Source: Podospora pseudoanserina (lineage: Eukaryota; Ascomycota; Sordariomycetes; Sordariales; Podosporaceae). Taken from it: a stretch of 64,000 nt of DNA. The notes beneath the pieces are model-generated. The model was given only the letters and a program-made list of their open reading frames with translations. It had not been told where the DNA came from and searched no databases. The translations under genes were made by a program, and so were the position numbers. Shown in pieces: positions 22,446 through 32,931 of the stretch; within the stretch, counting starts at the first letter, position 1; every line of letters starts with the position of its first letter. The stretch covers positions 4,898,001-4,962,000 of the forward strand of contig NC_085921.1 of NCBI RefSeq assembly GCF_035222485.1, read 5' to 3'.

Positions 22446-23162
22446 ATGTCGCGCCGTCCGCCGAGAGGAGAATACATTGAGACCGTATGTCAATGACCTC
22501 GAAGCATCGGGATGAGGAATCTAGACTCACATTGCGTAGGACACGGGCAACAAGGTCGCTCGCAAAGCTACCCTCGTCGGTACCCAAAACATTATGCTCG
22601 GTGGAAAGACAGTCATCCAGCCCGAAGTCATGATCCGTGGCGACCTGGTCCGATCGATCCAATCCTCCTCCAGCAGCAGCAGCAGCAGCGGAACACCGAA
22701 CAACACGGCTGTAGCAATTGGCCGCTATTGTTTCCTCAGCCGAGCCTCGTGTTTACGCCCGCCAGGCCGATTCTATAAGGGGTACTGTGCCACCATATAT
22801 AGCTTGCTACACTATAAATCACTAACTTGTCCCTTCTACGCAGTGCCTTCACATACATGCCCCTACGGATGGGTGACCACGTCTTTGTCGGGCCCTCGTC
22901 TGTTATCCAAGCCGCGTCGATCGGAAGCCACGTACACATCGGAGCGAGAGTGGTAGTGGGCGAGTTTGCCATTATCAAAGATTACGTACGGGTGCTGGAC
23001 GAAACTGTCATTCCGCCCAACATGGTCATCCCAAGCTTCTCCATTGTGGCAGGACAGCCGGCAAGAGTGATTGGGGAAGTGCCAGAAGGCGGCCACGAGG
23101 CGTTTGAGCTGAGAGATTTGTACAAAACAGTTGGCAACAACCCACAGCCGCCCGCGTCCTGA
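22446..23162 (+). CDS. DCTN5: Dynactin subunit p25 (DCTN5 homologue)
   Basis: Three exons (22446-22484, 22540-22781, 22844-23162) with introns of 55 and 62 nt encode 199 residues. The sequence follows p25 through its length: YIETDTGNKVARKATLVGT, NIMLGGKTVIQPEVMIRGDL, VAIGRYCFLSRASCLRPPG, RMGDHVFVGPSSVIQAASIG, and KDYVRVLDETVIPPNMVIPS. These are the hexapeptide turns of a left-handed beta-helix. p25 sits in the pointed-end complex of dynactin and helps dynein bind early endosomes, which matters for long-distance transport in hyphae. An insertion of nine serines plus GTPNN (from an AGC repeat at about 22670-22690) interrupts the helix after IRGDLVRSIQ. The tiny first exon of 13 codons fits the family N-terminus. 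Confidence 0.95.
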
Positions 23163-23314
23163 AACGCCAGACCCGAATAACCAGTTGACGATTTACGGTT
23201 TATTACGATTTACGACTACAGACAGAGAAATGTATTATCGGTGCAAGACAGAAGCAATCAGTTCGGGATAGTGGAAAGCCTGTGATCTGTAACACCAGGC
23301 TTCTCCAGTTACAA

Positions 23315-23844
23315 TCAGCTCTTTGCGTTGTCCGCCAGACTCTCTTTCAGCTTGCGCCATTCGCCATTCCGGCTCAGTCTGCTCAGCAGCTCCTTGCCAA
23401 CAGCCGTGTCGCCCACTGTATGGTCTTCACCATAGTTCTCAACCTGGGCCACCTTGTCGGCGTGCCTGGAAAATATCTCCTTTAGCATCTCGCCCATCTG
23501 GTAAAAGCCGTACCTGCCCCAAAAGGCATAGATGAGCTGCTTGTCAACAGCAGGAGAGGAAAACCTACGAGGTTCCATCATGCTCAGAATGCACACGTGT
23601 GCGTTCTCCAGACCCAATGCACCATCCCCGCCGTCGACAGGATGCCCTGGTTCTTTTGGTCCAGGCACGGCCAGATCACCTTATCCAACAGCAGGGTGTT
23701 GAACGTGAAAGGCAGCTGCTCTTTCTTCTCCTCCACCCAGCGCCAAATCCTTTGCTCGATCAGCGTCTTCATGGCCATGAACCCAGCCACACCCTTCTCG
23801 CTGGGACCGGCATGCTCGCCCCTTGACAGTTTGACAGCCTCCAT
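23315..23844 (-). CDS. Hypothetical protein, about 157 residues, uncertain splice
   Basis: The first part runs from the ATG at 23844 (MEAVKLSRGEHAGPSEKGV, then MKTLIEQRIWRWVEEKKEQ and LLLDKVIWPCLDQKNQG). A second part in another frame begins near 23582 (MMEPRRFSSPAVDKQLIYAFWGRYGFYQMGEMLKEIF) and stops at 23315. Joining 23844-23639 to 23582-23315 with a 56-nt intron (gtcgac...tctgag) keeps phase and gives 157 residues, but both splice sites are weak. The alternative is a frameshift in a dying gene. The protein is helical, basic and soluble, with no motif I recognise. It converges with dynactin p25, with 152 bp between stops. Confidence 0.5.
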
Positions 23845-24455
23845 ATTTTAGGGGTTTTGGTCCAACGTCGTTGCTCTTTGCCACCGAGGTGTCCAGGCCG
23901 CCGGTCCGCAAGATTCGGGCGTCTCGGTCTTGACTCGTTGGTCGAGCATACCGTCGGGCGTTGCATAAGTGTGGGAGGTTGAGATGCATGTCCGAGACTT
24001 GGGCATCATCGGCTATGATCTCAGTCCTCACCCTTTCTCGTGGCACCGGGCTCCACATACATGCATTGGCCTCTTCTCCGCCGCAGGCGCAAGATGTGTT
24101 TGAGTGTCACCAGGTGGGAGAGCCTGGCTATTTCTCTGTGTTTTGTCAAAGGCATTGTTGTCAGCGCCGAATGGTAAGATAACAACTCGACTTAACAAAG
24201 AAGCTGTTGAGGCAGATCCACTGCCCCCTTGAACACCTTTTTCTTTATTTTGCAGCATCAGGAAGATTCGAGACATGTGGTAGCACTCTTGGATTGCCCG
24301 CCGCATGAACTGGTTGCGCAGTTGTTCGTGGAACATCAATGATGAGAATGTAACCATCTCTAGATAGATAGGATATTTAATTGGAAAGTGCTGCTGGCGG
24401 ACTTGTCTTGCTCTCCATCACCTTTCCATTCATTCATCAAATCAATAATCTCATC
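23845..24455. promoter_or_regulatory. Divergent intergenic region
   Basis: About 610 bp between divergent small hypothetical genes. No other coding or RNA feature is supported. Confidence 0.3.
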
Positions 24456-25124
24456 ATGTGCTGGCCAACAGTTCCAAAGCACCCCTGGTGCGATTGCACC
24501 CTCGATGAAATTCTGACCATCGACGGCAAACCCTCATGCCCACACCACGTTTCGATATCTCCATATGGGCTGTTTTACCACCCAGCTGAAATTTCCGAGG
24601 CGCTCTCAGTCATCATCCGCCCAGACATCCATTGGATGCCATGTAACTTTTACTACAAGGCTTCCAGTTACGCAGGAGTGCTAAGCCATAGAGAATGCTA
24701 CCGCATGCAGAAAAGCCAGCACAAACAGACTATTCCACCACCGGGTTACAAACCATTTCTTCTATGGGACGGACTTTGTGCTCAGTGTGGTGGATGGGGG
24801 GCTGGAAATGGGTACTCTCTTCCGTTGATACCGTTGACTTGGGCCCAGGTTGGTGAGCGCGGTCAAGTCCGGTATCGTTATCAGCTTCCCGATGGTTCAC
24901 CACTACTTGACTGTGAGGCAGAGGCTGCTTTGACTGGTGCGCAGAGAGAGGAGGCGTCGGCTGATGAGATTGTATACGTAAGTATGGATCAAGCTACTAT
25001 TTACATGCTGCCTCTCGGGCCTGCTCCATTGCCGGACAATGTCGTAGAGAGAATGGAGAAGTCTGAGCGTAGAAAGTCAAGGGCGGATAGGCTTGCGGAT
25101 GTTTTCAAGAGTGTCTTTCGCTAA
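24456..25124 (+). CDS. Hypothetical protein, 222 residues
   Basis: A single exon from the first ATG (MCWPTVPKHPWCDC) to a TAA at 25124. The N-terminal third has a Cys/His set (WCDCTLDEIL, CPHHVS) and a later pair (LCAQCGGWGAG), which could bind zinc, but spacing fits no family I know. There is a Tyr-rich middle (FYYKASSYAG), an acidic stretch (DCEAEAALTGAQREEASADE) and a basic C-terminal helix (ERMEKSERRKSRADRLADVF). There is no signal peptide. The gene at 30213 has a similar style (short N-terminal Cys/His segment, disordered basic tail), but no clear alignment exists. Confidence 0.6.
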   Translation: MCWPTVPKHPWCDCTLDEILTIDGKPSCPHHVSISPYGLFYHPAEISEALSVIIRPDIHWMPCNFYYKASSYAGVLSHRECYRMQKSQHKQTIPPPGYKPFLLWDGLCAQCGGWGAGNGYSLPLIPLTWAQVGERGQVRYRYQLPDGSPLLDCEAEAALTGAQREEASADEIVYVSMDQATIYMLPLGPAPLPDNVVERMEKSERRKSRADRLADVFKSVFR

Positions 25125-26478
25125 TGGCTTTTATAATACCTCACTGACAATATAATGCCTTGGTACCACTCCAAGGTCAAATTAATAGATAATACCTGAA
25201 TAATTCGCAATTTTCATACCTGTTTGCCCTTGGTCCATCTGTTCTTTCTTGCTGTTTATGCCCGCTACTATTCATAAATAAAAATATTCAACCTTCAGAT
25301 TCAAACTATCTACCTAGTCTAGGCCCTTCCATAAAAGAAGCCAACATTTTGAGTGCCGGATGCCTGCCGCTGAATAAGCGCTGTGTGACGTTGCCAGCTA
25401 TGCATGACCCCCTGTCTGGAAAGAAAACACGCAATTGCGATAAACACTGCCGACGAATCACCTCGCGGGTAATTTCCGCTGTCAGCAAAGATAGAGTGAG
25501 CCACGACGTCGATATGAAAAAAAAGAAACACTCCAAGGCTTGGGAGCTCGGCTGGCTCAACCGACCTTGCAGCAGTGATGTTGGCAAGAAACAAGTCTTT
25601 TTTACCCGCAGCGGGCGGCACAGAAAGAATAGTATAGCACCAACCCCAGCATATATTGCTGTTTGTTCTTGCAAAGAAGCACAGAAGCAAGCTCTAACCA
25701 ACAGACCGGAAGAAGACAAAACCTTGCATGGCGACCCAACAACCGGAAGCCGGCAAAGGTCCTTTCGTCGAATTGGACGTGGCGAACGGTAGTGTTGTAC
25801 CACCACAACTGCCGAAAAGGGTTCCGAACATAAATGCAAAAATGGTTCTTGCTTGCTTGGGGCTAGAATCATCTCTGGGTAAAGCGGATGGGCGTCGTCA
25901 TGCTGTGGTTACACGCGGTAGAGTAAACGTTGTTTGGGCGACCACTAGATTGTATTTACCCGTGCGTTTAAACACAACCCATTCTCGCCGGACGACCCGA
26001 TTCGTCCCCCCATAGAGAGCACACTGTCGCGAACGGAGATTAAAAATCCGGGGAACGCTTGGCGGCAGGCTTCGCTTGGCTATCAGTCTGGTTACTCGGC
26101 CCAATCATGAGTGCTGTATCTGTGTTCCGGCAAGCTTGAGTGGGTATGCTCATGTAGATGAAGCTATACCGGTGATATACATGTTGCCCTCGTGGACTCG
26201 CTGCGGAGGCAGTGGCCGTGGTTGAATGCTGGTGATGCGACCTGGATATTGATTGTCGCATCACTCTTTCTCGAACCCGCCCCACGGAGAGAGCCGACGA
26301 TCCGGCCTGAAGGAAACCATGGCATGCAGCCGGGTCACAGTCTCGCAGATGGAGAGGGGAACGCGCCACTCTTGGAAGTAGATATCTTCGGCTTGAGCCG
26401 ACCTTGGATCTTGGCCTGGGGCTCATCTCCTCTTTCTCTTGCAGTTGTCGTGTAGAACGTACATTGACGTTAACCACT
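25125..26478. other. Intergenic region, no supported gene
   Basis: About 1.35 kb. Frames of up to 188 codons exist on both strands near 25310-25870, but they overlap each other, lack motifs and have unlikely composition. The right end must hold the dioxygenase promoter. Confidence 0.3.
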
Positions 26479-27817
26479 ATGGCCCTCAAGAGTTTGCTTT
26501 CCTCCCTGTTGCTGGCCCCTCTGGCCTTGGCCCATCCGGGTCACAAGGAGGCGGTCCACGCCCACCGCGCTCTTCCACTCGAGCGGAGGTCTCTTGACCA
26601 CTGCAGCAAGGAGTTCAACAGCCCCGAGTTCATTCAGCGAACCGTCGAGATCAATGGTGCCGAGATCAAGAGGTTGAGGCGTGCCTTGGGCTACGAGGTT
26701 GACGAGAAGCCCAAGATCACTCCCCGCGACTACCTTTCCGTCTCGAGAATCGACCACAAGAGCAACAAGACGGTCACCGAGGGCATGGACCTTTCCACCC
26801 TCTTCTCCAACTATGGGGCTTGCATGCTCATGCCTGTCGTTGACGAGGGACCGTTGTGTGAGTGACTTGGTCGTTGAATAGCGTGGATGCTCAGGTATTG
26901 ACTGGTTGATAGACGTCAAGGGCGAGGAGATCCGCAAGAACATCACCAACGGCGAGAGGGGTATCAAGATGACGCTTGCCATCCAAGTTGTGGACTACAA
27001 GACATGCCAGACCGTCCCCAACGCCTACGTTGACATCTGGAGCTCCAACGCCACCGTAAGTAGCCGCAAAGCGCGATGGAATGCTGGTGAACCCAACTGA
27101 CATCGTGCAGGGTATCTATGTTGGTGTCCAAGGCTACCCCGGCATGGGCGACCCCAACGATGCCTCCATCCTCAAGGGCACAACCCTTCGCGGCGTGCAG
27201 CCTACCGACAGCCATGGTGTGGCTTCCTTTGACACCATGTTCCCAGGTCACTATGACGGTCGTGCGACCCATATCCACGGTAAGCAGTTCCAACTGCAGC
27301 AAGTCAGGAGACAAAAAAGCTGACCTCTGATGCAGCCATCGTCTGGCTCGGAGCCACCAAGCACGCCAACAATACCCTGACTGGCGGTCGCGCTGCCCAT
27401 ATTGGTCAAATCTACTTTGACCAAGGCCTCATCACGGCCGCTGAGAGGAACGCGCCCTACAACACTAACCGCATGCCCATCCAGCAGAACACGCGCGACT
27501 TTTTGTTCCAGGCCGGCGCCAACGGTGACGACCCGATCGTCCGCTACTCCTTCATTGGCAAGGACGTCTCCGAGGGTCTCTTTGCCTGGATCCGCTTCGG
27601 TATCAACCAGCAGACCAGCCGCCCGCTCAACCCTGCTGCTTACTGGACTGCGAACGGTGGTGTCATGAACCCCACTGGTCCCATCTCCAAGCTTCCCGGC
27701 GGTGGTGGCGGCGGCGGTGGCTGGCCCGGTTTCGGTGGCGGTTGGGGCAAGCGCTTCGCTGAGAAGCTTGGTCGCAAGGTCGAGGCTGAGGCTGAGCTCC
27801 AAGAGGATGCCGAGTAA
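26479..27817 (+). CDS. Secreted intradiol ring-cleavage dioxygenase
   Basis: Four exons (26479-26857, 26913-27055, 27111-27279, 27336-27817) with introns of about 55 nt encode 390 residues. A signal peptide (MALKSLLSSLLLAPLALAHP) and a His-rich propeptide-like segment come first. The catalytic fold shows GPLYVKGEEIRKNI, VPNAYVDIWSSNATGIYVG, LRGVQPTDSHGVASFDTMFPGHY and THIHAIVWLG. By family comparison the ferric ligands are Tyr177, Tyr222, His228 and His230. Members open catechol-type rings between the hydroxyls using oxygen; the secreted fungal clade is linked to lignin-derived or phenolic aromatics. The C-terminus has a Gly-rich tail (eight consecutive Gly, then WPGFGGGWGKRF) and an acidic end, which is a disordered extension beyond the enzyme fold. 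The substrate is not determined. Confidence 0.93.
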
Positions 27818-28189
27818 GTTGGTAGGACCAGTCGCGGATGGCAATGGGTGACGCGGGGTTGTTTTGACGGGGTTCTTATGCTCTGGTGAAAATTAGGAAC
27901 AGTACCGTACATAAGAAGAGATTTGGACGACATACCTTTCTCTCAATGCTGATGAATTCTTTAATTTTGCCGATTTGTTATGATGAAAGTGTTACGCGTG
28001 TTCGCTTTGGTGGAACTATTCGAGGTCGCTATTCTGTGAGGTTTGGAGGTGGGTGTGAGGTAACGCGAATTGAAGGCGCATGTGCCAAAAGTGAGCGAAC
28101 TGTCAGGGGAGAAACGGCGGCTCATCATAAAGACAGATTTTGTTGTAGCCGGTAAGCAATTCGCTACGACAGGTGATCACACCTGTAAA
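27818..28189. other. Spacer before tRNA gene
   Basis: About 370 bp holding the 3' region of the dioxygenase transcript. No feature is recognised. Confidence 0.3.
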
Positions 28190-28269
28190 TCTTCCGTAGT
28201 ATAGTGGTCAGTATGTGAGCTTGTCATCCAACAACGCTCGAGACCCGGGTTCAATTCCCGGCGGGAGAG
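28190..28269 (+). tRNA. tRNA-Asp (anticodon GTC) with an 8-nt intron
   Basis: A full cloverleaf can be drawn. The acceptor stem tcttccg (28190-28196) pairs with cgggaga (28262-28268) with one wobble, and the discriminator is G. The D arm is GTATAGTGGTCAGTAT. The anticodon stem is TGAGC with GCTCG. The T arm is CCGGG-TTCAATT-CCCGG (28257-28261 on the 3' side), which includes the Pol III B box. The anticodon loop is too long by eight bases; placing an intron after the base 3' of the anticodon gives loop TTGTCA-C and anticodon GTC. CCA is not encoded, as expected. Confidence 0.88.
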
Positions 28270-30212
28270 TCAGTCCACATCATATCTTTTGCTTTTTACT
28301 TGCCATCTACTTTTGGCAGATGGCAGCTGAAAGATTGTTGATCATGTGGTTAGGCATTCTTCCTGACCGAGCCGCCTCGGACTGTGCCGAAAATCCTGTG
28401 TCTTGAGATCGCGAAGTCCGAGGGTTCTTGCCCCACTCAACCCGAGATTATGGGTCTGATCGGCAGAGGTCCGGTCCGTCAACGGGAAGGTGGGGCACAG
28501 AACGCCGCCGCATAGCCGCCCTTCTCCCATGGCTATATTGGGCCCACGTGATCAAAGTGAATCATTCTTGATCTGGCGGTCTACAGACCGGGCTGACTTA
28601 CCTCATACTCTCACAATGGTTGCATATCATAGGGCTGTTGATTTGTCCTCCCCTTCGGACCAAAATCTGTCCGATCAGCGAACCTCGGGCCCACCTTCTG
28701 CCTTGTGATGGGTGCTTGCTCATGCACTGCCTCCCTACAAACTGAGCCTCAGGCGTGCGGCTGAAGGTGGTTTTATAGTCTTGATCTTGCTACTCCAGCA
28801 TGACTGAGTCTAATCTCTCCTTGATTGTGGAATTCTCACTCTTGACGTATATCAACTTCAGGTTCTTGCTCAAGTTAGGCACCTGTGTTCAACCAATCTT
28901 CTGACTCTCCTCAACTTGCAGCATCATGCTAGCATACGCTTACAAACCCTCGACAAACTTCTATTCCCCTCCAAGCTACATAGTCGCTCCGGAATATCCA
29001 CTAGTACCGTGGGCTCTTGACGCTCGGTCAATATTGACAGACACTGTCCGACCTGGAACACTTGGGCCGTTGGAGGTGCTGAAGCTGACACCAGTCGTCG
29101 TGGACTTGGTGCAGGGCGTCGCGCAGGATATGGTGTTGGTTGCTCGGTAATGATCAAAATGTTGGATGTCTTGTCGTGTTTTGGCTAGATAATGGCATCC
29201 GGGCGAGGGAAACATTGGGGTTGTTACTGAATAACAGTGGATTAGAGGACTGCAAGCATTCAGGGTTTCAGGAGTCACTTTCAACAAAACAGGCACCTAC
29301 ATATCCCTTCTTCTTACTGTAACGGCGTTATATCAGGGTTGTTTCTACAGGGTGTAACGATAGATGCGTCATGTGGGGCATGGGTTATGGGGTTATTTGG
29401 AGTCGTTAGGAAGCACTGTGTCCCTTCTTTTCTTCATGTTCAAAGCCTTAAAAACCTCGAGATGTTTGCTTACTTATGAATAAATGTTGATTAAACACGT
29501 TGAGAGAAGTCCTCTGTTTTTCAAGTGTCATTGTTACAACGAAAGACATGCTTCTTTCATATTGATCCTTTTAATCTATTATGCACTGTTATTCCCAAGC
29601 AAAAAAACAAAAGTAGCCGGAGATCCGGCAGGTTTCTGACCTTCCCCGCAAAGATGATGAGGTGGCTGAGAGAAGTCCGTTGCCCCATTGTCAGATTACC
29701 TGGATCCAGGCTTTCTGCCTCGTGTGTATATGATACCTGATTTGTGGTCCGATGTTATAGATTCGACTATCTTCATCACATTGACCGTCCCAAGGATTTC
29801 TTGAGGGGGGATAGAATTGACATGTCCAGCGGGCGAGGCCGAGCAGATTCACGTGCAAGTCACAATGGCGCGATACCTCTGACAGTAACCTAGGTGCCTG
29901 TATCAAACCAACTTTAAAGTGTGTGGATTGGCAGAGTCCGGACTTCCATCAAGCAATGACTCGCCCAACACTATTTTCAGTTCGGCTGTTTCGCGATAAG
30001 CGTCAGATGCCATCACGGTGTACCCGTCCAGCGCATCGAGATCTTGTGAGTTATTTCTTGCCCAGCGACATGCTTAGAACACAGAAGAATTCCTTGCCTA
30101 CTCACACTTCCCATGCCGTAGGTTTGGGATATGATAGTTGACTTTTTACCACCTCCACTTCCATACACACCAAAAACACCCATTTCGTGAAGAAACAAAC
30201 AACAAGAAAAAC
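28270..30212. other. Intergenic region, no supported gene
   Basis: About 1.9 kb, with only short frames and no motif. An A+T-richer stretch lies at about 29300-29600. No second tRNA or transposon was found. Confidence 0.3.
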
Positions 30213-31022
30213 ATGTGCATAAAAGTACTCACCCTAACGGTCTGCATCTGCCCTCACCGAGACGACTCATCTCTATGCCCTCACGCCACCAACGCCCGCC
30301 TTTCACCTTGGGAGTTCCTCGACGAACCATTCACTGCTCAAGGATGGGCAACTCGGCTGCCTACTGTTCTCCAAGGCCACATAGACTGGAAGTTTCCTCA
30401 AGATCAGACGCAATGGGAGCACTGTCCTACATACAAGGCTCGAAATCGACACTCCTCTGACCATGGAACCAACGGAAGCAAGATAATCGCAGGAAGAGAG
30501 ATTTCTTGCCCTGAGACCCAGGAGCTTGCTGGGAGATTGGATGGCCAGTGGACTCGGGTAGTCAGAAGGTTGTGTGAAGAGTGCGAGCATGGGCATGGGG
30601 TGGGAACGCGTGGTTTGCTGCCGCAACCACAGAAACAACGACAGGATAACCAAATGCCGAAGGTGACATTTGAAAAACAACCCGTCGTGGCGTTGGATGC
30701 TGTCGGTGTCAGGAGAGCTGCTATCAGGAGGAGATCGAGCATGATTCCGACTGCTGGCGGTCGTGAGAGATTGTCGGTCGTGAGCAAGACGACTAGTGTT
30801 AGGAGTGATGAGTCTTGGATTCGAGAGGGTTTGAGCGGTCGTATTCCTGTTCAACGAAAAGCGATCCATGTCGATACAGGTTCTACGACTGGAATTCCTC
30901 AACGGGGTTGGAATCTTCGCGGAAATATGAATGCTGGGTCTAGCAATGGCGGGAGGTTGGGTTTGGTGCGGAGTATTGTGGGAAGCCAAAAGAAAAGTCT
31001 GGTGTGGCAGAAAAGGGAATAG
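30213..31022 (+). CDS. Hypothetical basic protein, 269 residues
   Basis: A single exon from the first ATG (MCIKVLTLTVCICPHRDD) to a TAG at 31022. The first 150 residues contain Cys/His pairs (CICPH, SLCPHAT, WEHCPTY, LCEECEHGHG) that might bind metal. The C-terminal 120 residues are disordered, rich in Arg, Ser and Gly (RRAAIRRRSSM, SVVSKTTSVRS, GRLGLVRSIVG). No family is recognised. It has no convincing signal peptide or membrane span. It is believable as a gene because of the long open frame with a distinct N-terminal domain and tail. Confidence 0.55.
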   Translation: MCIKVLTLTVCICPHRDDSSLCPHATNARLSPWEFLDEPFTAQGWATRLPTVLQGHIDWKFPQDQTQWEHCPTYKARNRHSSDHGTNGSKIIAGREISCPETQELAGRLDGQWTRVVRRLCEECEHGHGVGTRGLLPQPQKQRQDNQMPKVTFEKQPVVALDAVGVRRAAIRRRSSMIPTAGGRERLSVVSKTTSVRSDESWIREGLSGRIPVQRKAIHVDTGSTTGIPQRGWNLRGNMNAGSSNGGRLGLVRSIVGSQKKSLVWQKRE

Positions 31023-31985
31023 CGGTAATATATAAAATAAATAGAAAAGAGGCAAAAAATCATGAACAGCTTGCGGGTCCTAGACTGAACCAGGTACTCA
31101 GCGATGAGTGTCAGCATCAGTATGTTGGGATCTCATCTGGGCTTCGGGAGTGCTTATCAAGCCGTCTGTCGGAAACCGCGTCTTTTCTTTAACAGGGACC
31201 TATGATAAGCCTCTGTCCGAAGTGGTACCTTCCACATATTCCCTCTCCGCCGGTGTTCTGTCGTGGTCGTCGCATTAACACTAAGGGTCGAAGGGGCACT
31301 TGAACCGTCGCCCCCCAGACTCGAACACACAGCCTCTCCTTTCGAGGGGAGTGGCTGTCCCAGGGACCATTTTATAGGACCACACTTTCGGTCTGAGACG
31401 CGTCGCTTGGTGACGCTGTACTACCACAAGCTGTTCTGTTGAAAACAGGAGACCAAAGTGACCCTTATAACTGGCCAGTGGGTGGGAGCAACTCATGAGC
31501 TGACAGCTTCAGCATCAGACGTCGTCAGGTGCCGACAAAACTCCAGCCAGTTGGCGGCCTGCTCCTCGCTCCTTCCCTTCCATTGTTAACTGTTCCTGCC
31601 AACACCGAGACTCAACACCGCTTTCCCCAAAGTTTGCCAACAACAAAGTCCCAATGCCCTACCTCTGACGACACACTTCATTCATTCTTCGACCACATAC
31701 AACTCTGTCTTTGGGCTCCTCTCCCCGGATTTGTCGTCAAGGTTTACCAAGTTGTCACACAACATATCATTCCATTCAATCACAACCATTCACAAGAGAA
31801 TCCCAAAGTTGCAAAGCAAGTGTATATCTTATTTACTTCATCAGCATCATTCTATGTACAAGTATGTCCTCAGCTCATCTCATCTCTATCATGTCCCTCT
31901 CGGACTCCCTCCCATCTAGCTATATACCGTCCACATCGTCATCCCCTCATCCCCTCTCCTGGTCCTACGGCTCGAAACCAGCCGC
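31023..31985. other. Convergent intergenic region
   Basis: About 960 bp between the 3' ends of two genes. A short palindrome-like stretch near 31320-31350 (cctctcctttcgaggggag) could be a hairpin. No gene is supported. Confidence 0.3.
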
Positions 31986-32931
31986 TTAGGAAGCGTTCTG
32001 GCGGTAGCTGGTCCAGAAGCTGTTGATTCTGGTCTGCTGGCCGGGGGTGAACTCCTCGTAGCAAGAGTCGATGGAGTAGTCCATGTAGTTGTGGATGGGG
32101 TCAACACCGGCCTGGCTGGGGCAGGAGTCACGGCCGACAGGGCAGCCGGAAGAAGCGGAGGCCTGGGCGGGGGTGTCGGAGACGGAGTCACCGGCACCGG
32201 TGCAGCCGCCCTGGAAGGTATGGTAGAGACCGAACCAGTGACCAACCTCGTGGGTGGCGGTGTGGCCGAGGTTGTAGTTGGTGGAGCTGCCGCCTGGGGT
32301 GGTGCTATAGAGGATGGTGCAGCCGTCGCGGATGTAGGCGGTGGAGCCGGGCGAGGCAGTGGTGGGGAAGTAGCAGTATCCCAAGTTACCACCCATCTTC
32401 TGGAGGAAGTAGAGGTTGAGGTCCTTGTAGGTGCCCTTGCGGAGAGCGCGCTTCATGGTCATCTCGTAACCCTTGGAGTCATCAGCCCAGTTGGCGTTGA
32501 CGGTCTTGTCAGTGCCGGCGAGGGTGAAAGAGATGCCATAGGGGGCAAAAGCCGACTGGAGAACGCTGAACTGGTTGTTGATCATGGTGTCCTGTTGATT
32601 TGGTTAGCTACCTGGTGCTGACACCTTTCCAGGGCCTCGAAAGTCGAGCACTTACGGTGAGGTAACCACCGCTGAGGGCAGTAGAAGCAGCCACGACGTG
32701 GATATAGACCTTGACGGAGATGGCCTGGGCGGTAACATCACGGGCAGTGAGGTTCCCGGAGCGGTAAGACTCGGCGAGGGCCTGAGCTTCCTCAACAGCG
32801 AACTGCTGGGAAACCTGGAGGAGCTCCTCGGAAGGCTCAGGGGCACCGCAGCCGAAACCGCGGGAAGGTTGAGGAGCCGCAAAGGCAGTCTGGGCCAAAC
32901 CGGCCGCGGCGAGAGCGAGAGAGAAACGCAT
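31986..32931 (-). CDS. Secreted M43B (pappalysin/MEP1-like) metalloprotease
   Basis: Two exons on the minus strand (32931-32656, 32591-31986) with a 64-nt intron encode 293 residues. The signal peptide is [18 protein letters not shown], followed by a short propeptide. The zinc site [11 protein letters not shown] gives His206, Glu207, His210 and His216, and the Met-turn is NYMDYS (Met262), so this is a metzincin. Sequences around them ([38 protein letters not shown]) fit the fungal extracellular M43B group. It would degrade extracellular protein. Cysteines at about 28, 165, 183, 222, 242, 249 and 269 suggest disulfides. Both catalytic and structural motifs are complete, so the enzyme should be active. 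Confidence 0.95.

Noticed and set aside
25306-25872. 188-codon minus-strand frame
   Set aside because: Cys/Phe/Leu-rich with no motif, overlapped by other frames on both strands, and no plausible gene structure.
31280-31400. Possible minus-strand tRNA because of a B-box-like TGTTCGAGTCT and a TATAAAA upstream
   Set aside because: The T stem does not pair and no acceptor stem can be formed at the right distance.
32091-32621. 176-codon plus-strand frame rich in Gly and Val
   Set aside because: Antisense to the metalloprotease exon; the composition is an artefact of G+C-rich third positions.
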